Assembly (NCBI GenBank): GCA_019912885.1
Contig: JAIOHV010000090.1
Span: 1-64,000, forward strand
Direction: 5' to 3'
DNA: 64,000 nucleotides
Source: a bacterium
GTDB lineage: Bacteria > Lernaellota > Lernaellaia > JACKCT01
In this document: in pieces, positions 52,633-61,607 of the stretch
Position numbering within the stretch: position 1 is the stretch's first letter
Layout: each line of letters starts with the position of its first letter
The notes under the pieces: generated by a model
Told to the model about the DNA's origin: nothing
Databases searched by the model: none
What the model saw: only the letters and a program-made list of their open reading frames with translations
Position numbers and translations under genes: made by a program

Positions 52633-54540
52633 CTAACGAATGCGGCCGTTGACGAGTGCGAGTATTTGACGCGGGTCGAAGGGTTTTTCGATATGCGGAT
52701 GCGGCATGGCCTCGAGAAACGAGCGTGCCGCCGGTGTGAACGCGCCGCCGGTGAGAAAGACGATGCGCGCGGCCTGGAGCGGGTCCAGGCGGCGCAGCTC
52801 GTCGTGGAATTCCATGCCTGTCATCTGCGGCATCAATAAGTCGCAGAGGATGACGTCGAAAACCTCGCCGCCGCGTATGCGTGCGAGAGCCTCGCCGGCT
52901 TCGTTCGCCGTGACGACCTCGTGCTCCTCGGCCAGGGCGCGGCGAAGCAATACGCAAATCGACGGCTCGTCATCGATGACGCAAACGCGCGCGCGCCGAC
53001 AGCACCGCGCGACCGGCGCCGGCGCGTTCGGTTCGACGACTTGGGAAAGGTCCGCCGGCGGCAGCAACACGCGGAAGGTGCTCCCGGCGCCCACCACGCT
53101 TTCGACCTGAATCTCGCCGCCGAGCCCGGCGACGATGCCGTGACAGATGGCAAGACCAAGGCCCATTCCGACGCCGACGGGCTTGGTGGTGTAAAACGGC
53201 TCGAAGATGCGCGCGAGGGCGCGAGCGGGAATTCCGGCGCCGGTGTCGGAGACCTCGATGGCCACGCGGCCGTCGCCGTCGACGCGCGTCGCGACGCGGA
53301 TCGTGTTGTGGGCGGCGTCGCCTTCGCGGATCGCCTGCGCGGCATTGACGATCAGGTTCAGGCACACCTGCCCGAACTTTGATTCGCTGCCGTCAACCGG
53401 CGGGACGTCGCCGTATTCCTTCACAAGCCGCGCGCGATGCCGGATTTCGTTGGCGGCCATGCGCAAGGTGGATTCCATGACGCGATTGATATCGACCGGC
53501 CCGCGCCGCCTCTCGTCGGGCCGCGAAAACACCTTCAGATCCCTAACGATATGGCATATGCGCCAAGCCGCCGCACGGGTGTCGTCCAGGGATTCGCGAA
53601 ATTCGGCGATCAGCGAATCGGCGGCGCCGCGAGTGCGTTTTTTATAAGCCGGGAGCGCAAGCCGCGCGAGGTCCTGCGCCATCAAATCGAGATTCGCGAT
53701 GACGGTCGTGAGCGGATTGTTGATTTCGTGCGCGACACCCGCGGCAAGCGTGCCCACGGAGACCAGGCGGTCGGTCATGGCAAGGCGCGTTTCGGTTCGT
53801 TTTTTTTCGGCGACGTCACGCGCGATGATCACCGCGCCGACGATCTCGTCGCCCCGCCGTTCCGCGCCGATGCCGCATTCAAACCAGATCGACGATCCAT
53901 CGGGGGCGGTCAGGCACGTTTCGAATTTCGTCGGGCTTCCGCCGGCCAGCACGGCTTCGAGCGCGGCCGTCATCACCGGGTGCTGTTCCGTGGGGAACAA
54001 ATCGAGCCAGTTCGATCCGATCGCCTGCTTTCCGGCGTTAAACGGCACGGCGCGATTGACGAACTGGATCGTTCCGCTCGCATCGACGGCGACGACGTAA
54101 TCGGGGATGTTCTCAAGCACGGCGGCCAGTTGCGAACGGGCTTTTTCGGCGTCGCGCTGCGCCGCCTGATGCGCCTTTTCCGCCCGCACGCGCTTGGTGA
54201 TGTCCCGCAGGACCGAAAGGTGGCGGCCGGGCATGATGCGCGCGGTCGCGCGAAAATCGATCGCGCGCGTTTCGCCGCCGGCGCGCTGTAGCGCGAACTG
54301 CCCCTCCATGCGCCCGTCAAGCAGGAATTTGTTCCACCATGCGTCCAGGTCGGACTGAAATTCCGGCGGCGCCAGATCGCCGACCGTCATCGACAACAGG
54401 CCCTCGCGCCCGACGTCGAGAAGCGACAGGGCCGATGCGTTTCCGTCCACGATGCGGGCGTCGTCGTCGACGATGAGCATCGCGTCAAGCGCACCCTCGA
54501 ATACCGAGCGGAACCTGGCCTCGGCGTCGCCCGAAGTCAT
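52633..54540 (-). CDS. Hybrid histidine kinase: PAS-PAS-HisKA-HATPase-REC
   Basis: 635 aa, no membrane helix. PAS 1 (about 5-125: ALDAMLIVDDDARIVDGNAS), a coiled linker, PAS 2 (about 145-265: DYVVAVDASGTIQFVNRAV), HisKA with GVAHEINNPLTTV, N box NLIVNAAQAI, G boxes DTGAGIPARA and GMGLGLAICHGI, then a C-terminal receiver (VILCDLLMPQMTGMEF). The start overlaps the HTH-receiver gene by 4 bases. It is closely related to the kinase at 34831-37713 in the kinase and receiver regions, but has two PAS domains instead of REC-REC-GAF-PAS. Confidence 0.93.
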   Translation of the reverse strand: MTSGDAEARFRSVFEGALDAMLIVDDDARIVDGNASALSLLDVGREGLLSMTVGDLAPPEFQSDLDAWWNKFLLDGRMEGQFALQRAGGETRAIDFRATARIMPGRHLSVLRDITKRVRAEKAHQAAQRDAEKARSQLAAVLENIPDYVVAVDASGTIQFVNRAVPFNAGKQAIGSNWLDLFPTEQHPVMTAALEAVLAGGSPTKFETCLTAPDGSSIWFECGIGAERRGDEIVGAVIIARDVAEKKRTETRLAMTDRLVSVGTLAAGVAHEINNPLTTVIANLDLMAQDLARLALPAYKKRTRGAADSLIAEFRESLDDTRAAAWRICHIVRDLKVFSRPDERRRGPVDINRVMESTLRMAANEIRHRARLVKEYGDVPPVDGSESKFGQVCLNLIVNAAQAIREGDAAHNTIRVATRVDGDGRVAIEVSDTGAGIPARALARIFEPFYTTKPVGVGMGLGLAICHGIVAGLGGEIQVESVVGAGSTFRVLLPPADLSQVVEPNAPAPVARCCRRARVCVIDDEPSICVLLRRALAEEHEVVTANEAGEALARIRGGEVFDVILCDLLMPQMTGMEFHDELRRLDPLQAARIVFLTGGAFTPAARSFLEAMPHPHIEKPFDPRQILALVNGRIR

Positions 54541-55208
54541 GAACGCCGCCCAGTGAAGGGGGGCGCTGCCGCTTCGGACACGGGGGCCGGTCCCGCGCGG
54601 GCGACGGCGAGCGTGGCGACGGCCTCGTAGAGAACCGCCGACTCGACCGGCTTTTCGACGACACGATCGACACCGGCGCGGATCAGCCGCTCGCGGCGAT
54701 CTTCGTCGAGGTGTCCGGACAAGACGAAGATCGCGATGTCACGCATGGCTTCGTTGGAGCGAATCAGCCGGCAGGCATCTTCGCCGTCGAGGCCGGGCAT
54801 GACGATATCGAGAATCAGCAGGTGCGGCTGAAAGGTGGTGGCCATGATCCCGGCGCCAAAGCCGTCACCGGCGGTGCGGATTTCGACGCCGGGAAACCGG
54901 CGTGCGATGAGTTTCGCCAGCGCCCGAACGACACGCGGATCGTCATCGACGATGCCGACGCGCGGGGTGTTTCGCGCGAGAAGCGCCGTGACGCGCGGCA
55001 TTGGAATGCCGCACTCGCTCATGAAGTCGATCAGGTCCTGCTCGCGGATGCGCGTGCGTCCCCCGCCGGTCTTGTGGCCCGGCAGGCGCCCGGCGGTGAC
55101 CCAGCGAAGTATCGTCCGGCGATCGACGCGGCAGTATTTCGCCGCGTCACCGGTCGTAAGCAGGCGCTCGCCAGGCATTTTTCGCGGGCTGGATAAGGAC
55201 GAAACCAT
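54537..55208 (-). CDS. Excisionase-type HTH fused to a receiver domain
   Basis: 223 aa from ATG 55208 (MVSSLSSPRKMPGERLL); ATG 55178 is an alternative. Residues about 10-65 form a MerR/excisionase-like winged helix (LLTTGDAAKYCRVDRRTILRWV, GRLPGHKTGGGRTRI). Residues about 80-200 are a receiver with the phospho-acceptor Asp in LLILDIVMPGLDG and Lys in VVEKPVES. The DNA-binding domain precedes the receiver, the reverse of most response regulators. It is co-transcribed with the hybrid kinase, its likely partner. Confidence 0.9.
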   Translation of the reverse strand: MVSSLSSPRKMPGERLLTTGDAAKYCRVDRRTILRWVTAGRLPGHKTGGGRTRIREQDLIDFMSECGIPMPRVTALLARNTPRVGIVDDDPRVVRALAKLIARRFPGVEIRTAGDGFGAGIMATTFQPHLLILDIVMPGLDGEDACRLIRSNEAMRDIAIFVLSGHLDEDRRERLIRAGVDRVVEKPVESAVLYEAVATLAVARAGPAPVSEAAAPPFTGRRS

Positions 55209-55340
55209 CGCCACCACCGGTCAAAGAGGTCGTAAGGGACATTACGGACACTATTGGATATTGCCGGCGTGCGTCAAGTTAACCTTATGAAATCGTGGAA
55301 TAAACGGATTGCCGAGGTTGGCGCCACGAAGCCGCCGGTG

Positions 55341-56345
55341 CTACCGGTGATCGCTGTCGAGCGGCGGACAGCCGAGAATCCAGCCCTCTTCGGAGCGGAT
55401 GGCTTCGTCCTCACGCGAGCCGGGTGCGATGCCGTGCGGAATCGCGAACTCGCGCCAGAGCTTGTTGTCGCTATCGAGTCTCTTCGCCCAGTGCCACATC
55501 GTTCGAACCTGCCGGCGGTCCTTGATCGGTTTCTCACCGGGTTCGCCGCATGACAGCTTGTTCAGATCGTCGTCTTGCTCCCGGATCGTCGGATAGATCT
55601 CCGCGTGCACGATACGGATATCCCGGCCGGGCCAATCTTCTCCAGCCGCCCAACCGGTTTCGAACGGCCAGACGGACGAGCATTTGGCAAGTCCCTCGTC
55701 AAATCGAAGCGCCGCGAGGCGCGGGATGCCGGTGAGAATCTGACTTCCCACGCTACCCGTGCCGAACAGTCGAAATGGCGAGGTGCTCTCGGCGCGCCGG
55801 TCCGTCAACCGCAGGCCGTCCTTCGTTTCGCGGCTTTGCGCCGCGAACGGCGGATCGGGACGGCACTGGGGAATGTTCGTGAATTCGCCCTTGTTGGCCT
55901 GACACCAGAACGGCCCCGTCGAATTTCCTCGCGCGACGCGCGCATTGAAGTTCGATGCGACCGCAAATCGATTGCTTCGATTCGTCGCAATACGGCCCGG
56001 AAGCGTGCCAATGTCGTCGTCCAGCTCGTCTTCAATTGCATCCCAGACGATGCGCCACGCGGGTTTGCCGGCGTCCACGTCCGTGCGCAAGAAGGACGCG
56101 AATCCCGCCGGATATCCGTACGGAAAATCAAAGCAGAGAAGAATTCGGCCAATGCATGACGCTAGGTATTTCTCCAACTCTTCGCCGATTTTCGTCGTCG
56201 CCAAGTCTCTCGTGTTCGGACTGTAGCAGGCCGGCGATTCATCTCCGCTTTTCCCATGCGCGATCCATATGCAATCCGCCTTGCCCCCACGCGGTTTATT
56301 CGTGGCGGACCAGTCGACCATGATGTACGCATCGAATAAAGACAT
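55341..56345 (-). CDS. Conserved hypothetical protein with RNase H-like features
   Basis: 334 aa. The N-terminus FDAYIMVDWSATNKPRGGKADCIWIA and the later LLCFDFPYGYPAGFASFL are the conserved blocks of an uncharacterised family. The first has the beta-strand plus Asp arrangement of RNase H-like (DUF429-type) folds, but I cannot confirm catalytic acids. The C-terminal part is rich in Trp, Arg and Asp (WHWAKRLDSDNKLWREFAIP). It is soluble, with no signal peptide. It stands alone on the minus strand, and its function is unknown. Confidence 0.65.
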   Translation of the reverse strand: MSLFDAYIMVDWSATNKPRGGKADCIWIAHGKSGDESPACYSPNTRDLATTKIGEELEKYLASCIGRILLCFDFPYGYPAGFASFLRTDVDAGKPAWRIVWDAIEDELDDDIGTLPGRIATNRSNRFAVASNFNARVARGNSTGPFWCQANKGEFTNIPQCRPDPPFAAQSRETKDGLRLTDRRAESTSPFRLFGTGSVGSQILTGIPRLAALRFDEGLAKCSSVWPFETGWAAGEDWPGRDIRIVHAEIYPTIREQDDDLNKLSCGEPGEKPIKDRRQVRTMWHWAKRLDSDNKLWREFAIPHGIAPGSREDEAIRSEEGWILGCPPLDSDHR

Positions 56346-56425
56346 GGGTGCCCCTCACAGATCGTGTTGCGCGGATCTCGCTATAAAATGCATGGAGCCG
56401 CAACCGTTTGTCTACGGAGCGTGTC

Positions 56426-56908
56426 ATGCCCACGCCCGAACAGGTCCGGAATCGTCTGGAAATCCAAGGGTACGGCGATCTGGACGACTCCACGCTTGCC
56501 GAACTCGGCCCGTGGATCCGCTGGTCGCCCGCGTTCTGCACGGTGTTCATGATCGCCGGTACCGCCCTGGCGTCGCCCGCGATTCTCTGGACCCTGGCGG
56601 CGACCGCGTTCGTGGGCGCGATCTTGCCAAGCCACCCTTTCGACTGGCTGTACAACTTCGGTTTCCGGCATTTGACCGGTACGCGCCCGCTTCCGCCGCA
56701 CGGCGCGCCGCGACGGTTCGCCTGCGCGATCGCGACGGTCTGGCTGATCGCGACCGGCGCCGCGTTTTCGGCCGGCGCGATGACGGCTGGATACGCGCTC
56801 GGCACCGTACTCGCCTCGGTCGCGGCTCTCGTCAGCGTGACGCACATCTGCATCCCGTCGCACGTTTACCGGGCGCTTTTCACGCCAAGGCTGAAGGCCG
56901 CGGACTGA
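56426..56908 (+). CDS. DUF4395 membrane protein
   Basis: 160 aa from ATG 56426 (MPTPEQVRNRLEIQGY), with GGAG 7 bases upstream; a TTG further up is rejected. It has four membrane helices (AFCTVFMIAGTALASPAIL, and AAFSAGAMTAGYALGTVLA near the end). A conserved Cys follows in SVTHICIPSHVYRALF. The family often occurs with rhodanese or thioredoxin-like proteins, but none is adjacent here. Function unknown. Confidence 0.75.
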   Translation: MPTPEQVRNRLEIQGYGDLDDSTLAELGPWIRWSPAFCTVFMIAGTALASPAILWTLAATAFVGAILPSHPFDWLYNFGFRHLTGTRPLPPHGAPRRFACAIATVWLIATGAAFSAGAMTAGYALGTVLASVAALVSVTHICIPSHVYRALFTPRLKAAD

Positions 56909-56950
56909 TCGGCGAGGCGTTTTCCCCGCGCGACCGCCGCGGCCCGCCGT

Positions 56951-57448
56951 TTAATCATCTTCGTCGTGGTAACCGCCGCCGGGCGCGATCGCGCCGGCAT
57001 AGGCGCTCGCCGCGCCGTGTTTGTAGACGAGTTCGCCGCCCGCCTGACCGACGCGGTAACCGAGCCCGAGAACCACGATTGTTCCCGCAAGCGCCAAAGC
57101 CGCAACCGGAAGCCCGCCGCGCGTCGCCGACAATGCAAAGCCTAGCAGCATCACGCCAAACACCGCCGCGCCGCTCCAGACGAATATCTCCGCCGCCTCT
57201 TCGTGCGCCTCGATCACGCGCTCGGCGACCACGCGCTCGACGCGGTCCTCCTCGCGCTCGCCGGTTTTCATCGCCGCGACGCTGGACGCCACAAGCGTGG
57301 CCTGCAACGCGACCGCCACGATCCAGGCGCGCGCGGGGAGAAATCCGCGCCACCAGGCGACAAGCAGACCCCCGGCCACAAGGGGCATCAGAACCCCGAG
57401 CGCCATCGGAACGTGAACGAATTTGGGATGGAATAGCCATGCGTCCAT
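56951..57448 (-). CDS. Small membrane protein, DUF2231-like
   Basis: 165 aa from ATG 57448 (MDAWLFHPKFVHVPMALG), with GGAGG upstream. Four membrane helices. The N-terminal HPKFVHVPMALGVLMPL, with its two His, is typical of DUF2231-like proteins, which may bind haem. The middle carries an acidic segment EREEDRVERVVAERVIEAHEE. It is divergent from a membrane-bound LuxR-type regulator gene (93 bases apart) and may be controlled by it. Confidence 0.75.
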   Translation of the reverse strand: MDAWLFHPKFVHVPMALGVLMPLVAGGLLVAWWRGFLPARAWIVAVALQATLVASSVAAMKTGEREEDRVERVVAERVIEAHEEAAEIFVWSGAAVFGVMLLGFALSATRGGLPVAALALAGTIVVLGLGYRVGQAGGELVYKHGAASAYAGAIAPGGGYHDEDD

Positions 57449-57541
57449 GATAGAAACCTCCATAGTTAACGCGGGGACCACCATGGCGCGTGGCGGAGGA
57501 ATCGACCATCCGCCAAACGTGATATCGGGAGACTTCGGCCG

Positions 57542-58102
57542 ATGAATCGGGGCGGATTCACATCCGAGGGACGCCTTCTGGCCGGCGCTCTCACGGCGTT
57601 TGTCGCGGTCGTGCTGCTGGCCTCGATCGACCTCGCCACCGACGCTCGCGAGGGCACGACGCTCGGTCACGTCATGGTCGAGGGATGCGTCGTGCTCGTG
57701 GGACTTGCCGGCGCGGGAGCCATTACGCGGCGCCTCGCGCGGACGATCCGGCGAACGCGCGAGGCCGAGGCCGAGGCGCAATCGCTTGCCAAACGGCTCG
57801 CGCAAACCGCCGAAGCCGCGGAACGCTGGCGCACCGAGGCGCGGGATCTCGTCGCGGGGCTCGGCGCGGCGATTGACCGCCAATTCGACCGATGGGAGCT
57901 CTCGCCCGCGGAAAAAGAGGTCGGTCTTCTGCTGCTCAAGGGATTGAGCCACCGGGAAATCGCCGGAGCGCGATCGATCACCGAGGCGACCGCGCGCCAG
58001 CAGTCGCGCGCGGTTTATCGAAAGGCGGGGCTTTCCGGACGGGCCGATCTGGCCGCGTTCTTCCTCGAAGACCTCATGCTGCCGAGCGACCAGCGGGGCT
58101 GA
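57542..58102 (+). CDS. Membrane-anchored LuxR-type transcriptional regulator
   Basis: 186 aa. Two membrane helices (LLAGALTAFVAVVLLASIDL and GHVMVEGCVVLVGLAGAGAI) are followed by a long helix (RRTREAEAEAQSLAKRLAQT) and a C-terminal LuxR-like HTH (LSPAEKEVGLLLLKGLSHRE, ATARQQSRAVYRKAGLSGRA). A regulator held in the membrane could sense a membrane or redox state directly. Its likely target is the divergent DUF2231-like gene. The signal is unknown. Confidence 0.82.
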   Translation: MNRGGFTSEGRLLAGALTAFVAVVLLASIDLATDAREGTTLGHVMVEGCVVLVGLAGAGAITRRLARTIRRTREAEAEAQSLAKRLAQTAEAAERWRTEARDLVAGLGAAIDRQFDRWELSPAEKEVGLLLLKGLSHREIAGARSITEATARQQSRAVYRKAGLSGRADLAAFFLEDLMLPSDQRG

Positions 58103-58104
58103 GC

Positions 58105-59013
58105 CTACAATTCCGCGAGCAGCTTCTTGCAGCCGGCCGCGTCGAGCTCGGGTCCGATGCCCGCCTTCACGTTTTCCGACAGATGATGCGGCTTGGACGT
58201 CGCGGGGATCGCGCACGTCACGTGTGGATTCGCGAGGATGAACGCGAGGAAAAGCTGCGACCAGTGCTCGAACCCCTGCTCCGCGGCCCACGCCGGAATC
58301 GGCTTGCCCTTCACTTTCCTGAACATCCCCCCCTTTTCGAACGGGCGCATGATGAGCACCGCCGTGTTCGTATCCGCGGCGGCGGGCAATAGGCGCTCCT
58401 CGGCCTTTCGCACCTCGACCGAATACGGCAGCTGCACGAAATCGAGCTTTTCCGCGCGCAGGATCTTTTCCATCTCGTCGAACTCGCCGAGGGCGTGGTG
58501 CGTGATGCCGAGATAGCGGATTTTCCCCTCGTCGCGCCACGCGCGCATGGTCGCGAGCTGCGTTTTCCAGTCGACCAGGTTGTGCACCTGCATGAGATCG
58601 AGCTTTTCCGTGTGCAGGCGGCGCATCGACTGGGCCATCTGCTCCTCGCCGTCTTTCTTGCCGCGCGTCCAGACCTTGGTCGCCAGAAAGGCATCCACGC
58701 CCATCGGCGCGACGAGATCGCCGATGACCTCTTCCGAGCGGCCATACATCGGGGACGAATCGATGACGCGTCCGCCCGCCGCGAAAAAGCGCCGCAGCAC
58801 TTCCCGGATCGGCTCGCGCTCGCCGGCGCCGCCGCCGACATCGAACGTGATCGATGAGCCAAGCCCGATGACGGGGATCTCCTCGCCGCTTGCCGGAATC
58901 TTTCGCTTGCGCATCGTGCCCCCTTCCGCCGCGAAGAGCGGCATCGGAAGCGCGCCGCCCGCGAATCCCGCCGCGATGCCGGCCGCGCCGATCATGAAGA
59001 TGCGTCGATTCAT
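58105..59013 (-). CDS. Exported aldo/keto reductase
   Basis: 302 aa from ATG 59013 (MNRRIFMIGAAGIAAG), with GGAGG upstream. The signal has a twin-arginine-like start (NRRIFMI) and cleavage near FAAEG, so the folded enzyme may go to the periplasm. The aldo/keto reductase tetrad is visible: Asp and Tyr in VIDSSPMYGRSEEVIG, Lys in LATKVW, His in MQVHNLVDW. It likely reduces a carbonyl, though NADPH supply in the periplasm is unclear, as for other Tat-exported AKR proteins. It is coupled (4-base overlap) to the upstream transporter gene. Confidence 0.85.
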   Translation of the reverse strand: MNRRIFMIGAAGIAAGFAGGALPMPLFAAEGGTMRKRKIPASGEEIPVIGLGSSITFDVGGGAGEREPIREVLRRFFAAGGRVIDSSPMYGRSEEVIGDLVAPMGVDAFLATKVWTRGKKDGEEQMAQSMRRLHTEKLDLMQVHNLVDWKTQLATMRAWRDEGKIRYLGITHHALGEFDEMEKILRAEKLDFVQLPYSVEVRKAEERLLPAAADTNTAVLIMRPFEKGGMFRKVKGKPIPAWAAEQGFEHWSQLFLAFILANPHVTCAIPATSKPHHLSENVKAGIGPELDAAGCKKLLAEL

Positions 59014-60317
59014 GATGATTCCTCCGTTGTCGTTCGTTGGTCTGCAAGTCGCTCGTGCCGCTTCGCCAGCCAACGCGCAAGCGCGAGGCCGGCGAGCGCC
59101 AGCGGCACGGCCGCCAGAAAGATCGGCCGAAGCGCGAGGCCGATCGCCTGCAACCCCGCGTAAGCCATGCCGCTTGCCGCATCCGCGCCGCGATAAACAA
59201 CCGTATCAATGAGGCTTTTTGCCTTGTATTTTTCGGCGTCCGCGACAGCGGTGAAGAGCGTCTCACGCGCAGGTTTTTCGATTCCGTAATGCACCCCGCG
59301 GCGCAGCGCGTTCACGACGACGACGGCGATCATCGCCGGCACGGCGGCGAGGGCCGACGCGCCGATGGCGCCGGCGATCGGCACGGCGGCCAGCCCGGCG
59401 AAGAGCCCAAGGCGCGAGAGCACCGCGCCCGTCACGAACGTTTGCAGTGCAAGCGCGACGGCGTTGACGAGAAGATCGGCCATCGCGAAAAGCCGCGTGC
59501 GTTCCGCGGAATCGGAAAGCGCGTCGGCGACGATCGTCTGCTGTTGCAGATACAGGAACGTGGAGACGCACGCGTAGAACAGCGTCTGCGCCGCGATACC
59601 GAGCAGGTACGGCGAGCGGATCACGTCGGTCAGCCCGTCGAAAACGCCTCCGCCGATCGGCGATTCGCGGCTTGCGCGCGCGTCCTCGGGCACGGCGTGA
59701 AACAGGCCGCGCATGCACCGCACGGACGCCTCGAGCAACAGCGCGGACACGAGAAGCAAGTGCAGCGGCCCGACAACGGTGACGAGCGACCCGGCGATGA
59801 TCGGTCCGCAGATCGCGCCCGCCGTGCCGCCCGCGGCGACGAATCCGAAAAGCCGGCGCGCCTGCTCGCTTTTGAACAGGTCGGCGAGCACGCTCCAGAA
59901 AATCGACACGACAAAAAGATTGTAAACGGCGGTCCACACGTAAAACGCTCGTGGAAGCGCTTCGCCACCGACGCCCGCGGCGAAAAGCGCCCAGAAGGCG
60001 ACGAGATTCAGCAGAAAGAAGCGATAGACGATCGGCACGATGCGGCGGCGCTCGAAGCGGCCGACTACCCAGCCGTAAATCGGCAGCGCGACGCACATCG
60101 CCGTGAACGTCGCGGAGAACAGCCACGGCAGCGCCTTCACGCCGCCGCGAATCCCCATCTCCTCGCGCACGGGGCGAAGCACGTAGTAGCCCGTGAGAAG
60201 CGTGAAGAAATAGAGAAACGCCCAGGCCAGTGCGCGGCCCTCGCCCGGACGCACCTCGACAAAGCGCGAGACGATCCGCCGGATCGCGTCCATTCCGTTG
60301 TCGATACGCCCTGCCAT
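59010..60317 (-). CDS. Multi-pass transporter, MFS or ATP:ADP-antiporter-like
   Basis: 435 aa, about twelve membrane helices. The N-terminus RPGEGRALAWAFLYFFTLLTGYYVLRPVREEMGI matches a bacterial family related to nucleotide (Npt1/Npt2-like) transporters within the major facilitator group; FGFVAAGGTAGAICGPIIAG and YGIEKPARETLFTAV are other conserved stretches. The substrate is unknown; free-living bacteria commonly carry members with no proven nucleotide transport. It starts the operon with the exported aldo/keto reductase. Confidence 0.8.
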   Translation of the reverse strand: MAGRIDNGMDAIRRIVSRFVEVRPGEGRALAWAFLYFFTLLTGYYVLRPVREEMGIRGGVKALPWLFSATFTAMCVALPIYGWVVGRFERRRIVPIVYRFFLLNLVAFWALFAAGVGGEALPRAFYVWTAVYNLFVVSIFWSVLADLFKSEQARRLFGFVAAGGTAGAICGPIIAGSLVTVVGPLHLLLVSALLLEASVRCMRGLFHAVPEDARASRESPIGGGVFDGLTDVIRSPYLLGIAAQTLFYACVSTFLYLQQQTIVADALSDSAERTRLFAMADLLVNAVALALQTFVTGAVLSRLGLFAGLAAVPIAGAIGASALAAVPAMIAVVVVNALRRGVHYGIEKPARETLFTAVADAEKYKAKSLIDTVVYRGADAASGMAYAGLQAIGLALRPIFLAAVPLALAGLALARWLAKRHERLADQRTTTEESS

Positions 60318-60480
60318 CGCCGCCCCGCGTTGCGCTCAATTCCGCGTTTGTCCGCCAGCCGGCGCGAAAAGAATAGGACGCGCCAAACAAGTTGCGTCGA
60401 ATCGCGCCCCACGCGCATCCGCGGAGGTGTAAGCATCGCGGCCTTTTCAAGCGCGCGTCCGTCGACAAGAATCGATCGCG

Positions 60481-61065
60481 ATGACGAGAAACCGGATGGA
60501 AGCGTTCAGCGATGGTGTGATCGCGATCATCATCACGATCATGGTGATCGAACTGCATCCGCCGCACGGGCACACGCTCGCGGATCTCGGACCGATCGTG
60601 CCGAAGCTTCTTTATTACGTGCTGAGCTTCGGGTTCCTCGCGATCTACTGGAACAATCACCACCACCTGCTGCACGCGGTGGAGCGCGTGAACGGCGCGG
60701 TGCTGTGGGCGAACGTGCACCTGCTGTTCTGGCTGTCGCTCGTGCCGTTCGTGACCGCATGGATCGGCGAGAACTCGAGAGCGGCGACGCCCGTCGCGGC
60801 CTACGGCGCGGTGCTGCTCGCCTCCGCGATCGCGTATTTCATCCTGACGCGCGCGCTTTTGGCCGTGCACGAGAAGGACTCGCGACTTTCCGTCGCACTC
60901 GGCAGGGACTGGAAGGGGAAACTCTCGGTCGTCGCGTACATCGCCGGGATGACGCTGGCGTTCGTGTGGTCGCCGCTTGCGATCGCGCTCTATATCGGCG
61001 TCGCGATCGTGTGGCTGATCCCCGACAAACGCATCGAGCGCGCACTGGGCGCGGACGATCGCTGA
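60481..61065 (+). CDS. TMEM175 family potassium channel-like protein
   Basis: 194 aa. The N-terminal signature RMEAFSDGVIAIIITIMVIEL contains the FSDG filter-helix motif of TMEM175. The second conserved region FLAIYWNNHHHLLHAVERVN is also present. About six membrane helices in one repeat, so the channel would be a multimer. Bacterial members conduct K+ with modest selectivity. Alone between divergent and convergent neighbours. Confidence 0.92.
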   Translation: MTRNRMEAFSDGVIAIIITIMVIELHPPHGHTLADLGPIVPKLLYYVLSFGFLAIYWNNHHHLLHAVERVNGAVLWANVHLLFWLSLVPFVTAWIGENSRAATPVAAYGAVLLASAIAYFILTRALLAVHEKDSRLSVALGRDWKGKLSVVAYIAGMTLAFVWSPLAIALYIGVAIVWLIPDKRIERALGADDR

Positions 61066-61070
61066 CGCGC

Positions 61071-61511
61071 TCAGTCCTTGTCGATCACGTATCGTGGCCC
61101 CGGGCCGCGACGGCCCGCGCGGTCGCCCGGGTTCAGCAGCGCGCATTTCGCGAGCGACAGGCATCCGCATCCGATGCAGCCGTCGAGCCGGTCGCGAAGG
61201 CGCGTCAGCATGGCGATCCGCGCGTCGAGGCGCGGGCGCCACATCGCGGCAAGGCGCTTCCAGTCTTTTTCGTTCGGCGTGCGTTTGTCCGGCAACAGCG
61301 CGAGCGCGTCACGGATCTCCGGCAGCGGCACGCCGATCTGCTGCGACGCGCGGATGAAGCTCACCCGGCGGATCGCGTCGCGCGCGTAACGCCGCTGCCC
61401 GCCGCCGGTGCGCGCGGAACGGATCAGCCCTTCGCTTTCGTAATAACGCAGCGCGCTCGCCGCGACGCCCGTGCGTTCGGCGAGGGCGCCGATGGTCAAA
61501 TTCGTATCCAT
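61071..61511 (-). CDS. soxR: Redox-sensitive MerR-family activator SoxR
   Basis: 146 aa. The MerR winged helix LTIGALAERTGVAASALRYYE leads to a dimerisation helix and the [2Fe-2S] cysteine set CIGCGCLSLAKC (C-x2-C-x-C-x5-C), diagnostic of SoxR. Oxidation or nitrosylation of the cluster switches the protein to its activating form, usually in response to redox-cycling compounds. It is divergent from an FMN reductase gene with a typical SoxR palindrome between them. No soxS is present, as is usual outside enterics. Confidence 0.96.
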   Translation of the reverse strand: MDTNLTIGALAERTGVAASALRYYESEGLIRSARTGGGQRRYARDAIRRVSFIRASQQIGVPLPEIRDALALLPDKRTPNEKDWKRLAAMWRPRLDARIAMLTRLRDRLDGCIGCGCLSLAKCALLNPGDRAGRRGPGPRYVIDKD

Positions 61512-61537
61512 GCGCTAGACGATAACGAAGCGAACGC

Positions 61538-61568
61538 TTGACTTCAAGTTGACTTGAAGTTGCAGGAT
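61538..61568 (+). promoter_or_regulatory. SoxR-type operator-promoter
   Basis: The palindrome ACTTCAAGT-TG-ACTTGAAGT (61541-61560) is perfect. It lies between TTGACT (61538-61543) and CAGGAT (61563-61568), spaced 19 bases, the extended spacing that MerR-family activators require. It fits the SoxR box consensus centred on TTGACTT-type arms. It drives the FMN reductase gene at 61608 and may control soxR. Confidence 0.8.
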
Positions 61569-61607
61569 GGGCGGCGTCCGCTTCCGGACGATGAACAAGG
61601 AGAGCGC

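Noticed and set aside
59037-61541. An 834-codon plus-strand frame spanning the transporter gene and the TMEM175 gene
   Set aside because: Composition is Arg/His/Glu/Asp-rich low complexity, and it overlaps two well-supported genes and SoxR in other frames.
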